Below, piece after piece: positions 1-12,220 of a stretch of 64,000 nt of DNA. Source of the DNA: Torymus aiolomorphi. Its lineage: Eukaryota; Arthropoda; Insecta; Hymenoptera; Torymidae. Numbering within the stretch: the stretch's first letter is position 1; each line of letters opens with the position of its first letter. Made by a program: the position numbers and the translations under genes. The DNA lies in contig CM070876.1 in assembly GCA_036365515.1 (NCBI GenBank), positions 122,021,810 to 122,085,809 of the forward strand, written 5' to 3'. The notes beneath the pieces are model-generated. The model did not search any database and had not been told where the DNA came from. It worked only from the letters and a program-made list of their open reading frames with translations.

Positions 1-1259
1 TGTCAATTACTGCTACATTTAGCAACATATTACCGTAAGATAGTTTCAGCTTTATTGTTTTTCTGCGCTAGTATGGATCTAATCAAATTTACAATGTGCC
101 ATTTTGTTTTTCATGTCCCTGAAGTACTCATAAATACCTATACGCGAGGCGTATAACTATTGGATTCGACTTTTAAAAACACTTGAAAGTTACGGTTTGT
201 AAAAAATGCTTTTTATGAGCTACGGAGGCTTGACGTCACCTTGAATGAGTTTTTGATATTACGGTGTACCCCAAAAGTAAAAGACAAGTTTTGAATATTG
301 ATCTGGCTTAAAAACTTAAATTATCTTATAGTCAGTCCTTATATTTTTCTTATCTTTGCCGCAAATATCTAACTAAAAATTTTTGTACCTCATTGTTTTC
401 TTAAGCTTATCTGGATCAAGTTAAACATATAAAGCTTCCCTTTTATATCTTCCATGTCTCCAAAGTACTCTATAATAGGAATGCATTGAAAGAATAACTA
501 TTAAATTCCGTTTATAAGGACACCCATGCATTCAGGGTTGCTAGTAATTCTTTTTATGGGTTACGATTAATTATTGATTAACTTGAAATGTTGTCCAACA
601 TTAAAATTTGCTGGAATCTCAAATATACAACATTTTCATTTCTTCTGTAGTATTGTCAATTGCTGTTACATTTAAGAAAATATTAGCGCATGACATTATC
701 AGCTTTATTGTGTTTCTACGCGAGTCTGGATCAAATCCAATTTAGAATGTGACATTTTACGTTTTACATGTCCCTGAAGTACCTCTAAGTACTTGTACGA
801 GGAACGTATAACTATTGGATACCACTTTCAGGACACGTGACAATTATGGTTTGTATTCAATGCTTTTTATGAGCTACGGAGGCTTTACATCACCTTGAAT
901 GAGTTCTTAATATTTTAGCAAAACCCAGAAGCAAAAGTCCATTAATCCGCTGAGTACTTATGTTTCCTATCTTAGCAGGAAATATCTAACTGAAAATTTG
1001 TGCACCTCATTGTTTTCTTAAACTAGTCTAGATCAAGTCAAACGTATAAAGCTTCCGTTTTATATTTTGCATGTCTCCAAAATGCTCTAAAATACGAATA
1101 CACTGAAAGAATAACGATTAAATTCCGTTTATGAGGACATGCCTGCATTCGGGGTTACCAGTAATACTTTTTATGGGTTACGATCAATTTTTGATTAACT
1201 TGAATTGTGTCCAACATTTTAAATTTGGTGAAAGCTAAAATACACATGTTTATTTCGTC
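1..1259 (+). repeat. T array, about two monomers of a 650-bp repeat
   Basis: Two T monomers lie here, recognised by recurring phrases such as 'ccctgaagtactcataaa' (about 118) and its variant at about 774, 656 bases apart. The first is the type with 'tacgcgaggcgtataac'; the second is the type with 'tacgaggaacgtataac'. The same monomers recur at 8650-10250 and 12220-16953, and reversed at 22048-22980 and 24890-28225. No coding capacity is apparent. Confidence 0.85.
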
Positions 1260-1779
1260 TGTTGCATTGTCAATTGGTGTTACATCTAACGTTCAGTCAA
1301 GTTCAGACAAGTTCAGTCAAAACAAGAACAGTAAATCGGATTCCCGATGCAATTTATACAAATTTTAGTAAATATATCGCTCATAACAAAATGCCGACAG
1401 AGCAGCAGTGCCTTGCTCTGGCGGTAGCACCTTCTTTACAAAAGTACTCCATCAAACAATTACAAAATCCTCTTTTAAAAAAGTGATGGAGGAAATCTGT
1501 CATCACAATAAGACTGTTTTGATTGGTTGTTGCTGGCTCATTTGATTGGTCTACATAGAATAAGCGCCAAAATTGAATATATTTAAATTTTGAAGATTGG
1601 ATTCTTGCCTTTGAGTATTTAAAACTGAATGATCAAATAGTATAAGATAAATTTCACCATTTTATTTATCAATCTTACGTTATTATCGTATAATTTAAAC
1701 TATTTGAAACCAACTTTTGAAATGAAACTGACAAACTTGATCATGCTCATAACCTCAAAAATAAAAAACAGATAGAGAA
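1260..1779 (+). repeat. Block P, copy 1
   Basis: Non-T block following the array. It runs from the 'gttcagtcaagttcag' stretch to 'cagatagagaa'. A second copy is at 10250-10763, a reversed copy at 24356-24890 and a truncated reversed copy at 29709-30049. Copy 1 is cut at its 3' end by the insertion starting at 1780; copy 2 shows the uninterrupted junction to block Q. A 74-codon ORF (1262-1486) recurs in other copies, but the changes between copies do not look like protein conservation. Confidence 0.8.
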
Positions 1780-2021
1780 TGTAACGGAACCGTCTACGAT
1801 GGGAAAATTTTTTTTGTATATATTTTTATGCGATGAACCATAGTCATAACCCTGAACACCTACTACCCTACCGACACTATTGCACCAAGGGTTGTAGATG
1901 TGACCTGCGCTTCTCGGAGTCTCAAGCTGTCATAAAACACCGACGCGGCGCATGCTTTAAAATTTCTGAATTTTTAAATACTTACAATTTCGCTTTTCCT
2001 TATATTTCGGCTTTATATTAA

Positions 2022-4555
2022 ACGGACTGTAAACTTTCTTTTCTTCTTGATGAAGAACAAACATTATTTCCAATAAATAAAATATTGTAATCAACTATAC
2101 CTACGACCACGAGTGTAATAAAATATAGTATTAAATCATTTATCGAAAAATATTACAAAATAAGTAAATCACTCTAGAGAACTGTTCATCACTAATTAAT
2201 TATTAACACAACATAATTATGAAACAATCCGAATAAGAAAATGATATTTACATAAAAATAGTAATAGTACCCTTAGTTAAAATTACAATAATTCAGCATT
2301 ATGATTTTTATTAAAACCACCTCAGTTGTATTAACGCGCTAGTTATAAACTATGGTAAATTTCCTACAAAGATATGTTTAAATAATAGCTTAAGTATGAG
2401 TTGTTAATTATAATTTTACTTTTATATGTTGACTTAATATTTTGTATTTTTATATATAAGTTAAGTTAAATAAGTACAATACATATTAACTAACAACCGT
2501 TCAGGCGTGGGATGAAAAGTGTATAAAATATAACGTTGTAAAATAGATTTAAGTTTATAAGTAATACTTTAAGCCACACTCCAGAAGGATTATTTTCTCT
2601 ACCTGAGTAATAAAACTCATCCCATAATTTTTCTTTTGTTTCCTTTCTTTACTTCTATAAAGGAAACTCACCAAACAGCAAAATATTTGGTTTATACAAA
2701 ATATTCTTTAAATAAATAAATAAAATTTTAACTAATTAACAAATAAATAAATTAATGTTTTTCAGTTTGAGATAACTATATTTAAGCGCGAAAATACTCT
2801 TTCAAAATGTGAAATTGGCTTTAAGGGACGCTTAGCTCGAGCGGATACATTATCTTGATGCTGCAAAACACTTGACTCATACTAAATATAGATACGACGC
2901 TTTCCCACGCGGGGACGCGCTTTTCCAAATCATGAATATATACGACCTATACTGTACATTGGAAACATAATTTTACATTATTAGGCAATATCTCTCTGTT
3001 ACAGATAAAATTGTTTTAACAATTACAAATAAATAACCACCTGTACTTTTGCAACTACAACTTTTAAGCATGAAATGGATTATAACCAACTAATAATGAA
3101 TAATAATTATAATAACCACTATATCATGTAAAGTAACAAGCTTATTAACCACTAGCTTAATTTTTACCGACTGTGTTTATTTTTATATATAACTTTATCG
3201 AATACAATCTCATTATAATTTAGATTTTTAAGTATTAGTAACTTTTATATCGTAAATAACAGTTTGTTTATCCTTATGTTACCATATAAACACTCATACC
3301 AAAAATAAAAAAAAAACGATAACTATAATTTTTAATTAACAACATGTATATACAGAATTAATTATTAATAAATAACAATTAATTACTGTAATAGCTATTA
3401 TATTATATAAATCAACAAGTTTTGATAACAAAATATTTAGGTTTAAGTTTATTTTAGATAATTGACTGTTATTATAAATTATCATATATGATTACATTGT
3501 AAATTAGATTATTAAGTTAGTAAAGTTCTGTATTGCGAATAACTATCATTAAAATAGTCGTAGCGTTTTCGTTCAAATTTGTAATGTCTTGCTACATAAT
3601 TATTTAGTAAGATGAATAATTCAATTCATGGTAGAATATCTAGATTGTTAATTATAGAAAAAGCTGAGACAAAGAGGGTGTTATACCGTTACAAACAGCC
3701 CCACGCACATGGCTTATCTAAAAATAGATATCCTCAGCCTTACTGCGCAGAGACGCATTTTCCAGCATTTTTTGGGACTCAATGTACTATAGTCTAAGAA
3801 TATTATTTCCAATTTTAAAACTTATAAAGCTTATATTTGTTTAACTATTTTACATTTTTAATTTCTAACAACACAGTTCAGCTGCAATAATTTTTCTCTA
3901 CATTTTCATATAAAATCCATCTCCAAACAACACTTTAAAAATAACTGTTTGTTTGTAATTTCAATAATTTATTATTATTTTTCTTGTGGAAACTTAGTAG
4001 TTTTATATTCTTATAATAATTTCATTTTCTAGCAATTACAAATATTCACATCCAAAGCTTGAAAGGACTGATTACTTAATTAATCGATGAATAAATATAA
4101 AAATAATAAATTTTATGATTGGAAATAATCTAAAAACACATTCTATGTAAACCCTAAGAGAATCATTTATGTCACTGCGTTAATATTAAGTAAAACATTA
4201 TAATTAAATAAATAATAGCGATATTTACGACAATTTTGTAAACATGTTTATAATATTTAGCTTGACTGTTTAGTTTTACCATTTCTTATGAAGCTTCATA
4301 TTATTGTAAAATTATATTAATTATTTTTCTGTAAAACTAAAATTATATTTTTCGATTTTTATTATTCACTATAACTCCATTTCTAACCAACGTATAACCA
4401 CCGCTCAAATTTGTAATAGCTTATTATAAAAATACCTATTAAAATAAAATAGTAACTAAATTGTGAAATTGCGATATCCAACAATATTAAATAAAGTGAA
4501 GAAAACTGCGAAAAAGTCAGTGACAAGATTGAAGAGTGAGGGAGATAGGTATATC
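2022..4555. other. AT-rich interior of the 5.4-kb insertion, nothing coding seen
   Basis: Very AT-rich, low-complexity sequence with many short A/T runs. Short open stretches at 1833-2021 and 3612-3797 look like chance. Two slightly more GC-rich patches (about 2820-2935 and 3660-3790) share phrases like 'acgcgcttttcca' and 'acgcattttccag', but I cannot make them into a repeat or gene. Confidence 0.5.
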
Positions 4556-4724
4556 TTCTGTCTCTCTCATCTCTCTTTCTCTGTCACTCATATAGCGTTC
4601 TCTCTCGCTCTTTAAAGAAGATACGAGCCGCCGGAAAATACCCTAGAGAAGGGATAAGGGACCGCTCTCTACCGCTCTCTGTGTTAAAACATAGGATCTT
4701 CCCCACTATCACAGAAATCGACGT

Positions 4725-5018
4725 TTGGAAGGGATGACGCCCCCACATCATTGGACACCGCTTTTCCACACCACAACATTACGAGATATGCAAAGCATCC
4801 TCGCCGCCGAACTTATCACGTATGATTCGTTCACCAAAATGACGCAACTACCCGATTTGACACCGCAGCTTTTCCAGCCAAAGAAGAGGAGGAGCAACGC
4901 ATTTAAATACGCTGAACGCGCACTGCTCGCCGGTCAGTCAGATTTACAAGCCTCACAAGCTTTGCTGACTGGTCCAGGGTGCAGTTCACCACAAGCCTCA
5001 CAAGCTTTACTGAACTGA
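4725..5018 (+). CDS. Weak 97-residue ORF inside the 5.4-kb insertion
   Basis: An open frame in a locally GC-richer patch of the insertion. The first 70 residues have no family I recognise; a basic stretch (KKRR) lies near residue 54. The C-terminal part is made of the 40-45-bp minisatellite and so repeats the residues QASQALL. No Kozak-like context, splice signal or partner domain supports it, and the minisatellite continues past the stop. It may be the remains of an element protein or chance. Confidence 0.2.
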   Translation: MEGMTPPHHWTPLFHTTTLRDMQSILAAELITYDSFTKMTQLPDLTPQLFQPKKRRSNAFKYAERALLAGQSDLQASQALLTGPGCSSPQASQALLN

Positions 5019-5140
5019 CCAAGCAGTCAGCAAGAGCCTCACAAGCTTTGTTGATTGTACGTGCAGTCAGCAAGAGCCTCACAAGCTTTGTTGATTGTAC
5101 GTGCAGTACAACCACAAGCATTCACAAGCTTTATTGATAC
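4940..5140 (+). repeat. Minisatellite, about 40-45 bp x 5
   Basis: Five units centred on 'cctcacaagcttt', starting near 4951, 4996, 5037, 5077 and (degenerate) 5119. The third and fourth units are nearly identical and 40 bases apart; the outer units are more diverged. Confidence 0.85.
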
Positions 5141-5289
5141 TGTACACTTATTGAGAGAATTATTTTCAAAAATAAAAAAAAAAAATATATTCAAATCAAA
5201 ATTTCGGAATTTTACATTTATTCAAAAATCTTTAAAAAAAAAAAACCCAAAAGAAAAAAAAAAGGTGAATAAGATAAAGAAAATAAAAA

Positions 5290-6750
5290 TAAAAATAAAT
5301 CTATAATTAACTTTGGATTTCGAATAAAAGCTTGGCCTTGGTCTTAAGGATTTTAAGTGACATCTTTATTCGAAATTACAAGTCATTTAGTGAGACATCT
5401 TAAGGAGTCTAATGCAATTTGACTTGACAAAGTAAATATTTATTTATTTATATATAAGAAATTATTGAGAAAATTTATTGAAAATTATAATCGAATTCAC
5501 TAATAAAAATAAATCTATAATTAACTTTGGATTTTGAATAAAAGCTTGGCCTTGGTCTTAAGGATTTTAAGTGACATCTTTATTCGAAATTACAAGTCAT
5601 TTAGTGAGACATCTTAAGGAGTCTAATGCAATTTGACTTGACAAAGTAAATATTTATTTATTTATATATAAGAAATTATTGAGAAAATTTATTGAAAATT
5701 ATAATCGAATTCACTAATAAAAATAAATCTATAATTAACTTTGGATTTTGAATAAAAGCTTGGCCTTGGTCTTAAGGATTTTAAGTGACATCTTTATTCG
5801 AAATTACAAGTCATTTAGTGAGACATCTTAAGGAGTCTAATGCAATTTGACTTGACAAAGTAAATATTTATTTATTTATATATAAGAAATTATTGAGAAA
5901 ATTTATTGAAAATTATAATCGAATTCACTAATAAAAATAAATCTATAATTAACTTTGGATTTTGAATAAAAGCTTGGCCTTGGTCTTAAGGATTTTAAGT
6001 GACATCTTTATTCGAAATTACAAGTCATTTAGTGAGACATCTTAAGGAGTCTAATGCAATTTGACTTGACAAAGTAAATATTTATTTATTTATATATAAG
6101 AAATTATTGAGAAAATTTATTGAAAATTATAATCGAATTCACTAATAAAAATAAATCTATAATTAACTTTGGATTTTGAATAAAAGCTTGGCCTTGGTCT
6201 TAAGGATTTTAAGTGACATCTTTATTCGAAATTACAAGTCATTTAGTGAGACATCTTAAGGAGTCTAATGCAATTTGACTTGACAAAGTAAATATTTATT
6301 TATTTATATATAAGAAATTATTGAGAAAATTTATTGAAAATTATAATCGAATTCACTAATAAAAATAAATCTATAATTAACTTTGGATTTTGAATAAAAG
6401 CTTGGCCTTGGTCTTAAGGATTTTAAGTGACATCTTTATTCGAAATTACAAGTCATTTAGTGAGACATCTTAAGGAGTCTAATGCAATTTGACTTGACAA
6501 AGTAAATATTTATTTATTTATATATAAGAAATTATTGAGAAAATTTATTGAAAATTATAATCGAATTCACTAATAAAAATAAATCTATAATTAACTTTGG
6601 ATTTTGAATAAAAGCTTGGCCTTGGTCTTAAGGATTTTAAGTGACATCTTTATTCGAAATTACAAGTCATTTAGTGAGACATCTTAAGGAGTCTAATGCA
6701 ATTTGACTTGACAAAGTAAATATTTATTTATTCATATATAAGAAATTAAA
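5290..6750 (+). repeat. Tandem array of a 214-bp unit, seven copies
   Basis: The phrase 'cttggccttggtcttaagg' occurs at 5331, 5545, 5759, 5973, 6187, 6401 and 6615, exactly 214 bases apart each time. Copies are nearly identical; I see only rare changes, such as 'cgaat' for 'tgaat' in the first copy and 'ttcatat' for 'ttatat' in the last. The AT-rich unit contains two related phrases, 'gacatctttattcg' and 'gacatcttaagg'. The array ends just before 6755. Homogeneity implies recent expansion or gene conversion. Confidence 0.95.
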
Positions 6751-6754
6751 GAAA

Positions 6755-7188
6755 ATTATTCATGATACCTAGTTTATTAACTCGGAGCCCAAGTGTTTAC
6801 TCTCTATCTTGTAAATTAAATTAATACACAGTGGCTTATGAGCATCAGCTCTCGAGAGGGAAGGGTGAACCTGAGAATAACCTGAGATTGGGTAAAATTA
6901 GTTTTTCCTAAAACCTTAAACTCCTGGGCTCGTGACCTACATCCTATCCATACAAGGGACGTAGTGCAACAAAATTGTTCTTAAGGGACAAGTGTGCCGT
7001 ACCTGTTGGTCCTGATTAACTTTCCAAAATTCCCTACCAACAAATATCTAAAATCACTACTACAAGCGCCTTGTACTTCCAACTCAAAGCTCAACCAAGG
7101 TTAATTAGCTAACGCAGCTACGGCCTAAAAGAGCGTAACTCTTAATCGAGTTAACAATCCCAGTCGTGTTGTGTCTTAGGACGTGACA
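6755..7188. other. 3' end of the 5.4-kb insertion
   Basis: Moderately GC-rich single-copy sequence between the 214-bp array and the CA end of the insertion. It is not repeated elsewhere in the window and has no clear ORF. If the insertion is LTR-derived, this would be the LTR 3' part. Confidence 0.4.
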
Positions 7189-7192
7189 AGAA

Positions 7193-7929
7193 TTAATACG
7201 CGCCATGCGCGTTCAATGTGTCTGGTTTAGTGAAAAAAGCAATGGACTTGTCAAGAGCCAAAGATATTGAACAAGATTCAAGTGATTCTAGTAATTAAAT
7301 TTAATTTACATAAAAATGTATTTATAGAGACTAAATCTATATTTAATCATATTCAATTAAAAGTATTTCATACTAGCTAAACCTTTTTTTTTCCTGTTTT
7401 AATCTTTTTTTAAGAAATATAAAGGCACAAGTACCGATATGTATAATCCTTTCCTAAGAAAACGATGGCCGGATGTTGTGATGCACTTAAAGAGTGATTT
7501 TCATTGGTCTGTAAGGAATGGGCTCGAAAATTCACTACTTCCGCTACATGTGGTTTTTTGAAATTGAGTTTTTATTCTTAACGAATTATTTAATACTAAT
7601 AAAATAGTACACGGGCAACGTACGGGAAATGACTTAAATACGTATAATTTGTAAAAAAATTATCAGGAATAATAAAACAGAATAAAAAATTTCATTTTCG
7701 CCCTATGAAAAGCGCCCCCAAAAAGTAAAATCACATACTTTGACGTTATTTACTCTCTAAATTGCATGTTAATCTTCGGTTTTTTTATACCATCAAAACC
7801 GCTGATTCCTATAACCGCATACTTCTTTACTGAAAACACATTTTTTATTACTTTGAATACGCGATTTAACTTTCATTATCGATCAAATTCCCATAAGCTT
7901 CATGATTGAAAGTAGTCCTTTAAAACGCG
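7193..7929 (+). repeat. Block Q, copy 1
   Basis: Starts 'ttaatacgcgccatgcgcg' and continues through 'ccctatgaaaagcgccccc' to 'gcgcacagtgtagcgg'. Other copies are at 10764-11510, reversed at 23650-24355 and 28961-29708. The reversed copy at 23650-24355 lacks about 60 bases near 24120. A 33-codon open stretch near the start ends in an acidic/Ser tail but differs between copies at amino-acid-changing sites. Confidence 0.85.
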
Positions 7930-8280
7930 CACAGTGTAGCGGTGCACGAGTACTCGGCTCGGCGTGTTTGAACTGTATCGAACTTTTTCTTCAAACTCGA
8001 GTCGAGTATTCGATACTTTGAACTACTCGAGTCAGGTCGAACTACTCGGACCAACTCGAATTACTCGGATCAACTCGAGCTACTCAGACAGATCGAACTA
8101 CTCGAATTAAGTCGAAATACTCGAATTAGTTGAACTACTCGAATTAGTTCGAACTACTCGGATCGGGTCGAACTACTCGAATCGATCGAACTACTCGAAC
8201 AAGATCGAACTACTCGAACAAGATCGAACTACTCGAATCGATCGAACTACTCGGACAAAGGCGGAAATACTCGGACCATG
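7930..8280 (+). repeat. Block R, copy 1: 'tcgaactactcg' minisatellite
   Basis: A degenerate minisatellite of roughly 17-20-bp units built on 'tcgaactactcg' with variable linkers ('aatcga', 'aacaaga', 'aattagt'). The arrangement of linkers is almost the same in the copy at 11520-11860, showing that whole blocks were duplicated and did not expand independently. Confidence 0.9.
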
Positions 8281-8650
8281 TCTAACTATACGCTGACATG
8301 CTCTAACTCCGTAAAAAAGTTTCATTAAATAATTATCATAACATTGAACAGCATGGCATATTATAAGCCTCGCAAAGCAAACCCTTTATCTGTAGTTAGA
8401 AATTTTTGTTACAGTGATGATTTCATGATTACACTTTTCTGATAATTCTTAATGAAAGGAATTAGAAATTTCATTAAATAATTTCACCAACTCCTAAAAC
8501 AAGGGGGACCCAAACTCGATGTTTATCAACCAATGTCGCGTTTTTTGGTTTGTAAAAAATTGAATACAATGTATACAAAATGCTCACTAAGCTAGATTTC
8601 ATTATGCTGAATCGAAAGTTAAAATATTCAGTAGTTTTTACGTAGTTTTT
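8281..8650 (+). repeat. Block S, copy 1
   Basis: From 'ctaactatacgctgacatg' to the start of the T array. Other copies are at 11861-12220, and reversed at 22980-23335 and 28226-28590. A minus-strand frame of about 80 codons is open in the two left copies and closed by in-frame stops in the reversed copy near 23070, so I do not treat it as a gene. Confidence 0.85.
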
Positions 8651-10250
8651 ACATGTCCCTGAAGGACTCCTAAATACTTGTACGAGGAACGTATAACTAT
8701 TGGATACCACTTTTCAGGACACGTGACCATTATGGTTTGTATTCAATGCTTTTTATGAGCTACGGAGGCTTTACATCACCTTGAATGAGTTCTTAATATT
8801 TTAGCAAAACCCAGAAGCAAATGTCCATTAATCTGCTGGGTACTTATGTTTCCTATCTTAGCAGGAAATATCTAACTGAAAATTTTTGCACTTCATTTTT
8901 TTCTTAAACTAGTCTAGATCAAGTTAAACATATAAAGCTTTCGTTTTCTATTTTTCATGTCTCCAAACTGCTCTAAAATACGAATACACTGAAAGAATAA
9001 CGATTAAATTCCGTTTATGAGGACACGCCTGCATTCGGGGTTACCAGTAATATTTTTTATGTCCCTGAAGTACTCATAAATACCTATACGCGAGGCGTAT
9101 AACTATTGGATTCCACTTTTAAAGACACTTGAAAATTACGGTTTGTAATCAGTGCTTTTTATGAGCTACGCAGGACTTAGATGTTCTAGAATGAGTTTTT
9201 GATATTATGGCGTTACCCAAAAGTAAAAGCCAAGTTTTGAATAGTGTTCTGGCTTAAAAACTTACAAAATCTTATAGTCAGCCCTTATATTTTTCTTATC
9301 TTAGCGGTCAATATCTAACCAAAAATTTGTGAACTTCATTGTTTTCTTAAAGTTGTCTAGATCAAGTGAAACATATAAATATTCCCTTTTATATTTTACA
9401 TGTCTTCCCAGTGCTCTAAAATATGAATATACTGAAAGAATATCTATTAAATTCCATTGATCAGTACACGCCTGCATTCAGGGTTACTAGTAATTATTTT
9501 TATAAGTTACGATCAATTATTGATTAACTTGAATTGTTGTCCAACATTTTAAATTTGCTGGAAGCTAAAATACGTAACAGGTTCATTTTGTCTGTTGTTT
9601 TGTCAATTGCTGTTACATTTAGCAACATATCACCGTAAGATTTTTTCAGCTCTATTGTTTTTCTAGGCTAGCCTCACTCAATTCCAATTTATAATGTGCC
9701 ATTCTACGTTTTACATGTCCCTTAAATGCTCATAAATACCTATACGCGAGGCGCATAACTATTGGATTCCACTTTTAAAGACATTTGAAAGTTACGGTTT
9801 GTAATCAATGCTTTTTCTGAGCTACGCAGGATTTAGATGTTCTTGCATGAGTTTTTGATATGACGGCGTTACCCAAAAGTAAAAGCCAAGTTTTGAATAG
9901 TGATCTGGATTAAAAATTTACAAAATCTTATAGTCAGTCCTTATATTTTTCTTATCTTAGCCGGAAATATCTAACTGAAAATTTGTCCACTTCATTGTTT
10001 TCTTAAACTAGTCTAGATCAAGTCAAACGTATAAAACTTCCGTTTTATATTTTGGATGTCTCCAAAATGTTCTAAAATACGAATACACTGAAAGAATAGC
10101 GATTAAATTCCGTTTATGATCACACGCCTGCATTCGGGGTTACCAGTAATACTTTTTATGGGTTTCGATCAATTTTTGATTAACTTGAATTGTGTCCAAC
10201 ATTTTAGATTTGGTGAAAGCTAAAATACACATGTTTATTTCGTCTGTTGC
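8651..10250 (+). repeat. T array between blocks S and P
   Basis: Three monomers with the 'ccctgaag' phrase at about 8656, 9063 and 9719. The first interval (407) is a short monomer, the second (656) a full one. In the short type, 'tttttatg' joins directly to 'ccctgaag' and about 210-240 bases of the full unit are missing. Confidence 0.85.
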
Positions 10251-10763
10251 ATTGTCAATTGCTGTTACATCTAACGTTCAGTCAAGTTCAGTCATGTTCA
10301 GCAAAACAAGAACAGTAAATCGGATTCCCGATGCAATTTATACAAATTTTAGTAAATTGATCGCTCATAACAAAATGCCGACAGAGCAGCAGTGCCTTGC
10401 TCTGGCGGTAGCACCTTCTTTACAAAAGTACTCCATCAAACAATTACAAAATCCTCTTTTAAAAAAGTGATGGAGGAAATCTGTCATCACAATAAGACTG
10501 TTTTGATTGGTTGTTGCTGGCTCATTTGATTGGTCTACATAGAATACGCGCCAAAATTGAATATATTTGAATTTTGAAGATTGGATTCTTGCCTTTGAGT
10601 ATTTAAAACTGAATGATCAAATAGTATAAGATAAATTTCACCATTTTATTTATCAATCTTACGTTATTATCGTATAATTTAAACTATTTGTAACAAACTT
10701 TTAAAATGAAACTGACAAACTTGATCATGCTCATAACCTCAAAAATAAAAAACAGATAGAGAA
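10251..10763 (+). repeat. Block P, copy 2 (uninterrupted P-Q junction)
   Basis: Near-identical to copy 1 and running straight into block Q as 'gatagagaattaatacg'. This is the empty-site reference for the 5.4-kb insertion at 1780. Confidence 0.85.
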
Positions 10764-12220
10764 TTAATACGCGCGATGCGCGTTCAATGTGTCTGGTTTA
10801 GTGAAAAAAGCAATGGACTTGTCAAGAGCCAAAGATATTGAACAAGATTCAAGTGATTCTAGTAATTAAATTTAATTTACATAAAAATGTATTTATAGAG
10901 ACTAAATCTATATTTAATCACATTAAATTAAAAGTATTTCATACTAGCTAAACCTTTTTTTTCCTCTTTTAATCTTTTTTTAAGAAATATAAACGCACAA
11001 GTACCCATATGTATAATCCTCTCCTAAAAAAACAATGGCCGAATGTTGTGATGCACTTAAAGAGTGATTTTGATTGGTCTGTAAGGAATGTGCTCGAAAA
11101 TTGGCTACTTCCGCTACATTTGGATTTTTGAAATTGAGTTTTTATTCTTAACAAATTATTTAATACTAATAAAATAGTACACGGGCAACGTACGGGAAAT
11201 GATTTAAATACGTATAATTTGTAAAAAAATTATCAGGAATAATAAAACAGAATAAAAAATTTCATTTTCGCCCTATGAAAAGCGCCCCCAAAAAGTAAAA
11301 TCACATACTTTGACGTTATTTACTCTCTAAATTGCATGTTAACCTACCGTTTTTTTATACCGTCAAAACCGCTGATTCCTATCACCGCATACTTCTTTAC
11401 TGAAAACACATTTTTTATTACTTTGAATACGCGATTTAACTTTCATTATCGATCAAATTCCCATAAGCTTCATGATTAAAAGTAGTCCTTTAAAACGCGC
11501 ACAGTGTAGCGGTGCACGAGTACTCGGCTCGGCGTGTTTGAACTGTATCGAACTTTTTCTTCAAACTCGAGTCGAGTATTCGATACTTTGAACTACACGA
11601 GTCAGGTCGAACTACTCGGACCAACTCGAATTACTCGGACCAACTCGAGCTACTCAGACAGATCGAACTACTCGAATTAAGTCGACATACTCGAATTAGT
11701 TGAACTACTCGAATTAGTTCGATCTACTCGGATCCGGTCGAACTACTCGAATCGATCGAACTACTCGAACAAGATCGAACTACTCGAACAAGATCGAACT
11801 ACTCGAATCGATCGAACTACTCGGACAAAGGCGGAAATACTCGGACCATGTCTAACTATACGCTGACACGCTCTAACTCCCTAAAAAAGTTTCATTAAAT
11901 AATTATCATAACATTGAATAGCATGGAATATTATAAGCCTCGCAAAGCAAACCCTTTATCTGTAGTTAGAAATTTTTGTTATAGAGATGATTTCATTATT
12001 ACACTTTTCTGATAATTCTTAATGAAAGGAATTACAAATTTCATTAAATAATTTCACCAACTCCTAAAACAAGGGGGACCCAAACTCGATGTTTATCAAC
12101 CAATGTCGCGTTTTTTTGTTTATAAAAAATTGAATACAATGTATACAAAATGCTCACTAAGCTAGATTTCATTATGCTGAATCGAAAGTTAAAATATTCA
12201 GTTGTTTTTACGTAGTTTTT
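10764..12220 (+). repeat. Blocks Q, R and S, copy 2
   Basis: Q about 10764-11510, R about 11520-11860, S about 11861-12220, in the same order and orientation as at 7193-8650 and very similar in sequence. Small differences are scattered point changes, such as 'cttcggttttttta' against 'taccgttttttta' in Q. Confidence 0.85.

Larger units (their letters stand above)
1780..7188. mobile_element. 5.4-kb insertion with LTR-type ends (TG...CA) and AGAA duplication
   Basis: Comparison with the intact P-Q junction at 10757-10772 shows that 5409 bases were inserted. The insert starts TGTAACGG, ends ACGTGACA, and is flanked by AGAA at 1776-1779 and 7189-7192, while the empty copy has AGAA once. TG/CA ends and a 4-bp duplication are typical of LTR retroelements. 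I find no long direct repeat at the two ends and no gag or pol, so this may be a very long solo LTR or a degenerate non-autonomous element. It carries a minisatellite, a 214-bp tandem array and one weak ORF. Insertion is well supported; its class is inference. Confidence 0.75.

Noticed and set aside
1780..7188. DNA transposon with inverted ends TGTAACG/TGTCACG
   Set aside because: Only 6 of 7 terminal bases match and similarity then fades; TG…CA with a 4-bp duplication fits an LTR-type element better.
8474..8710. About 80-codon minus-strand ORF in block S (also 12044-12292)
   Set aside because: Recurs only because the block is duplicated; reversed copies contain stops and no domain is recognisable.
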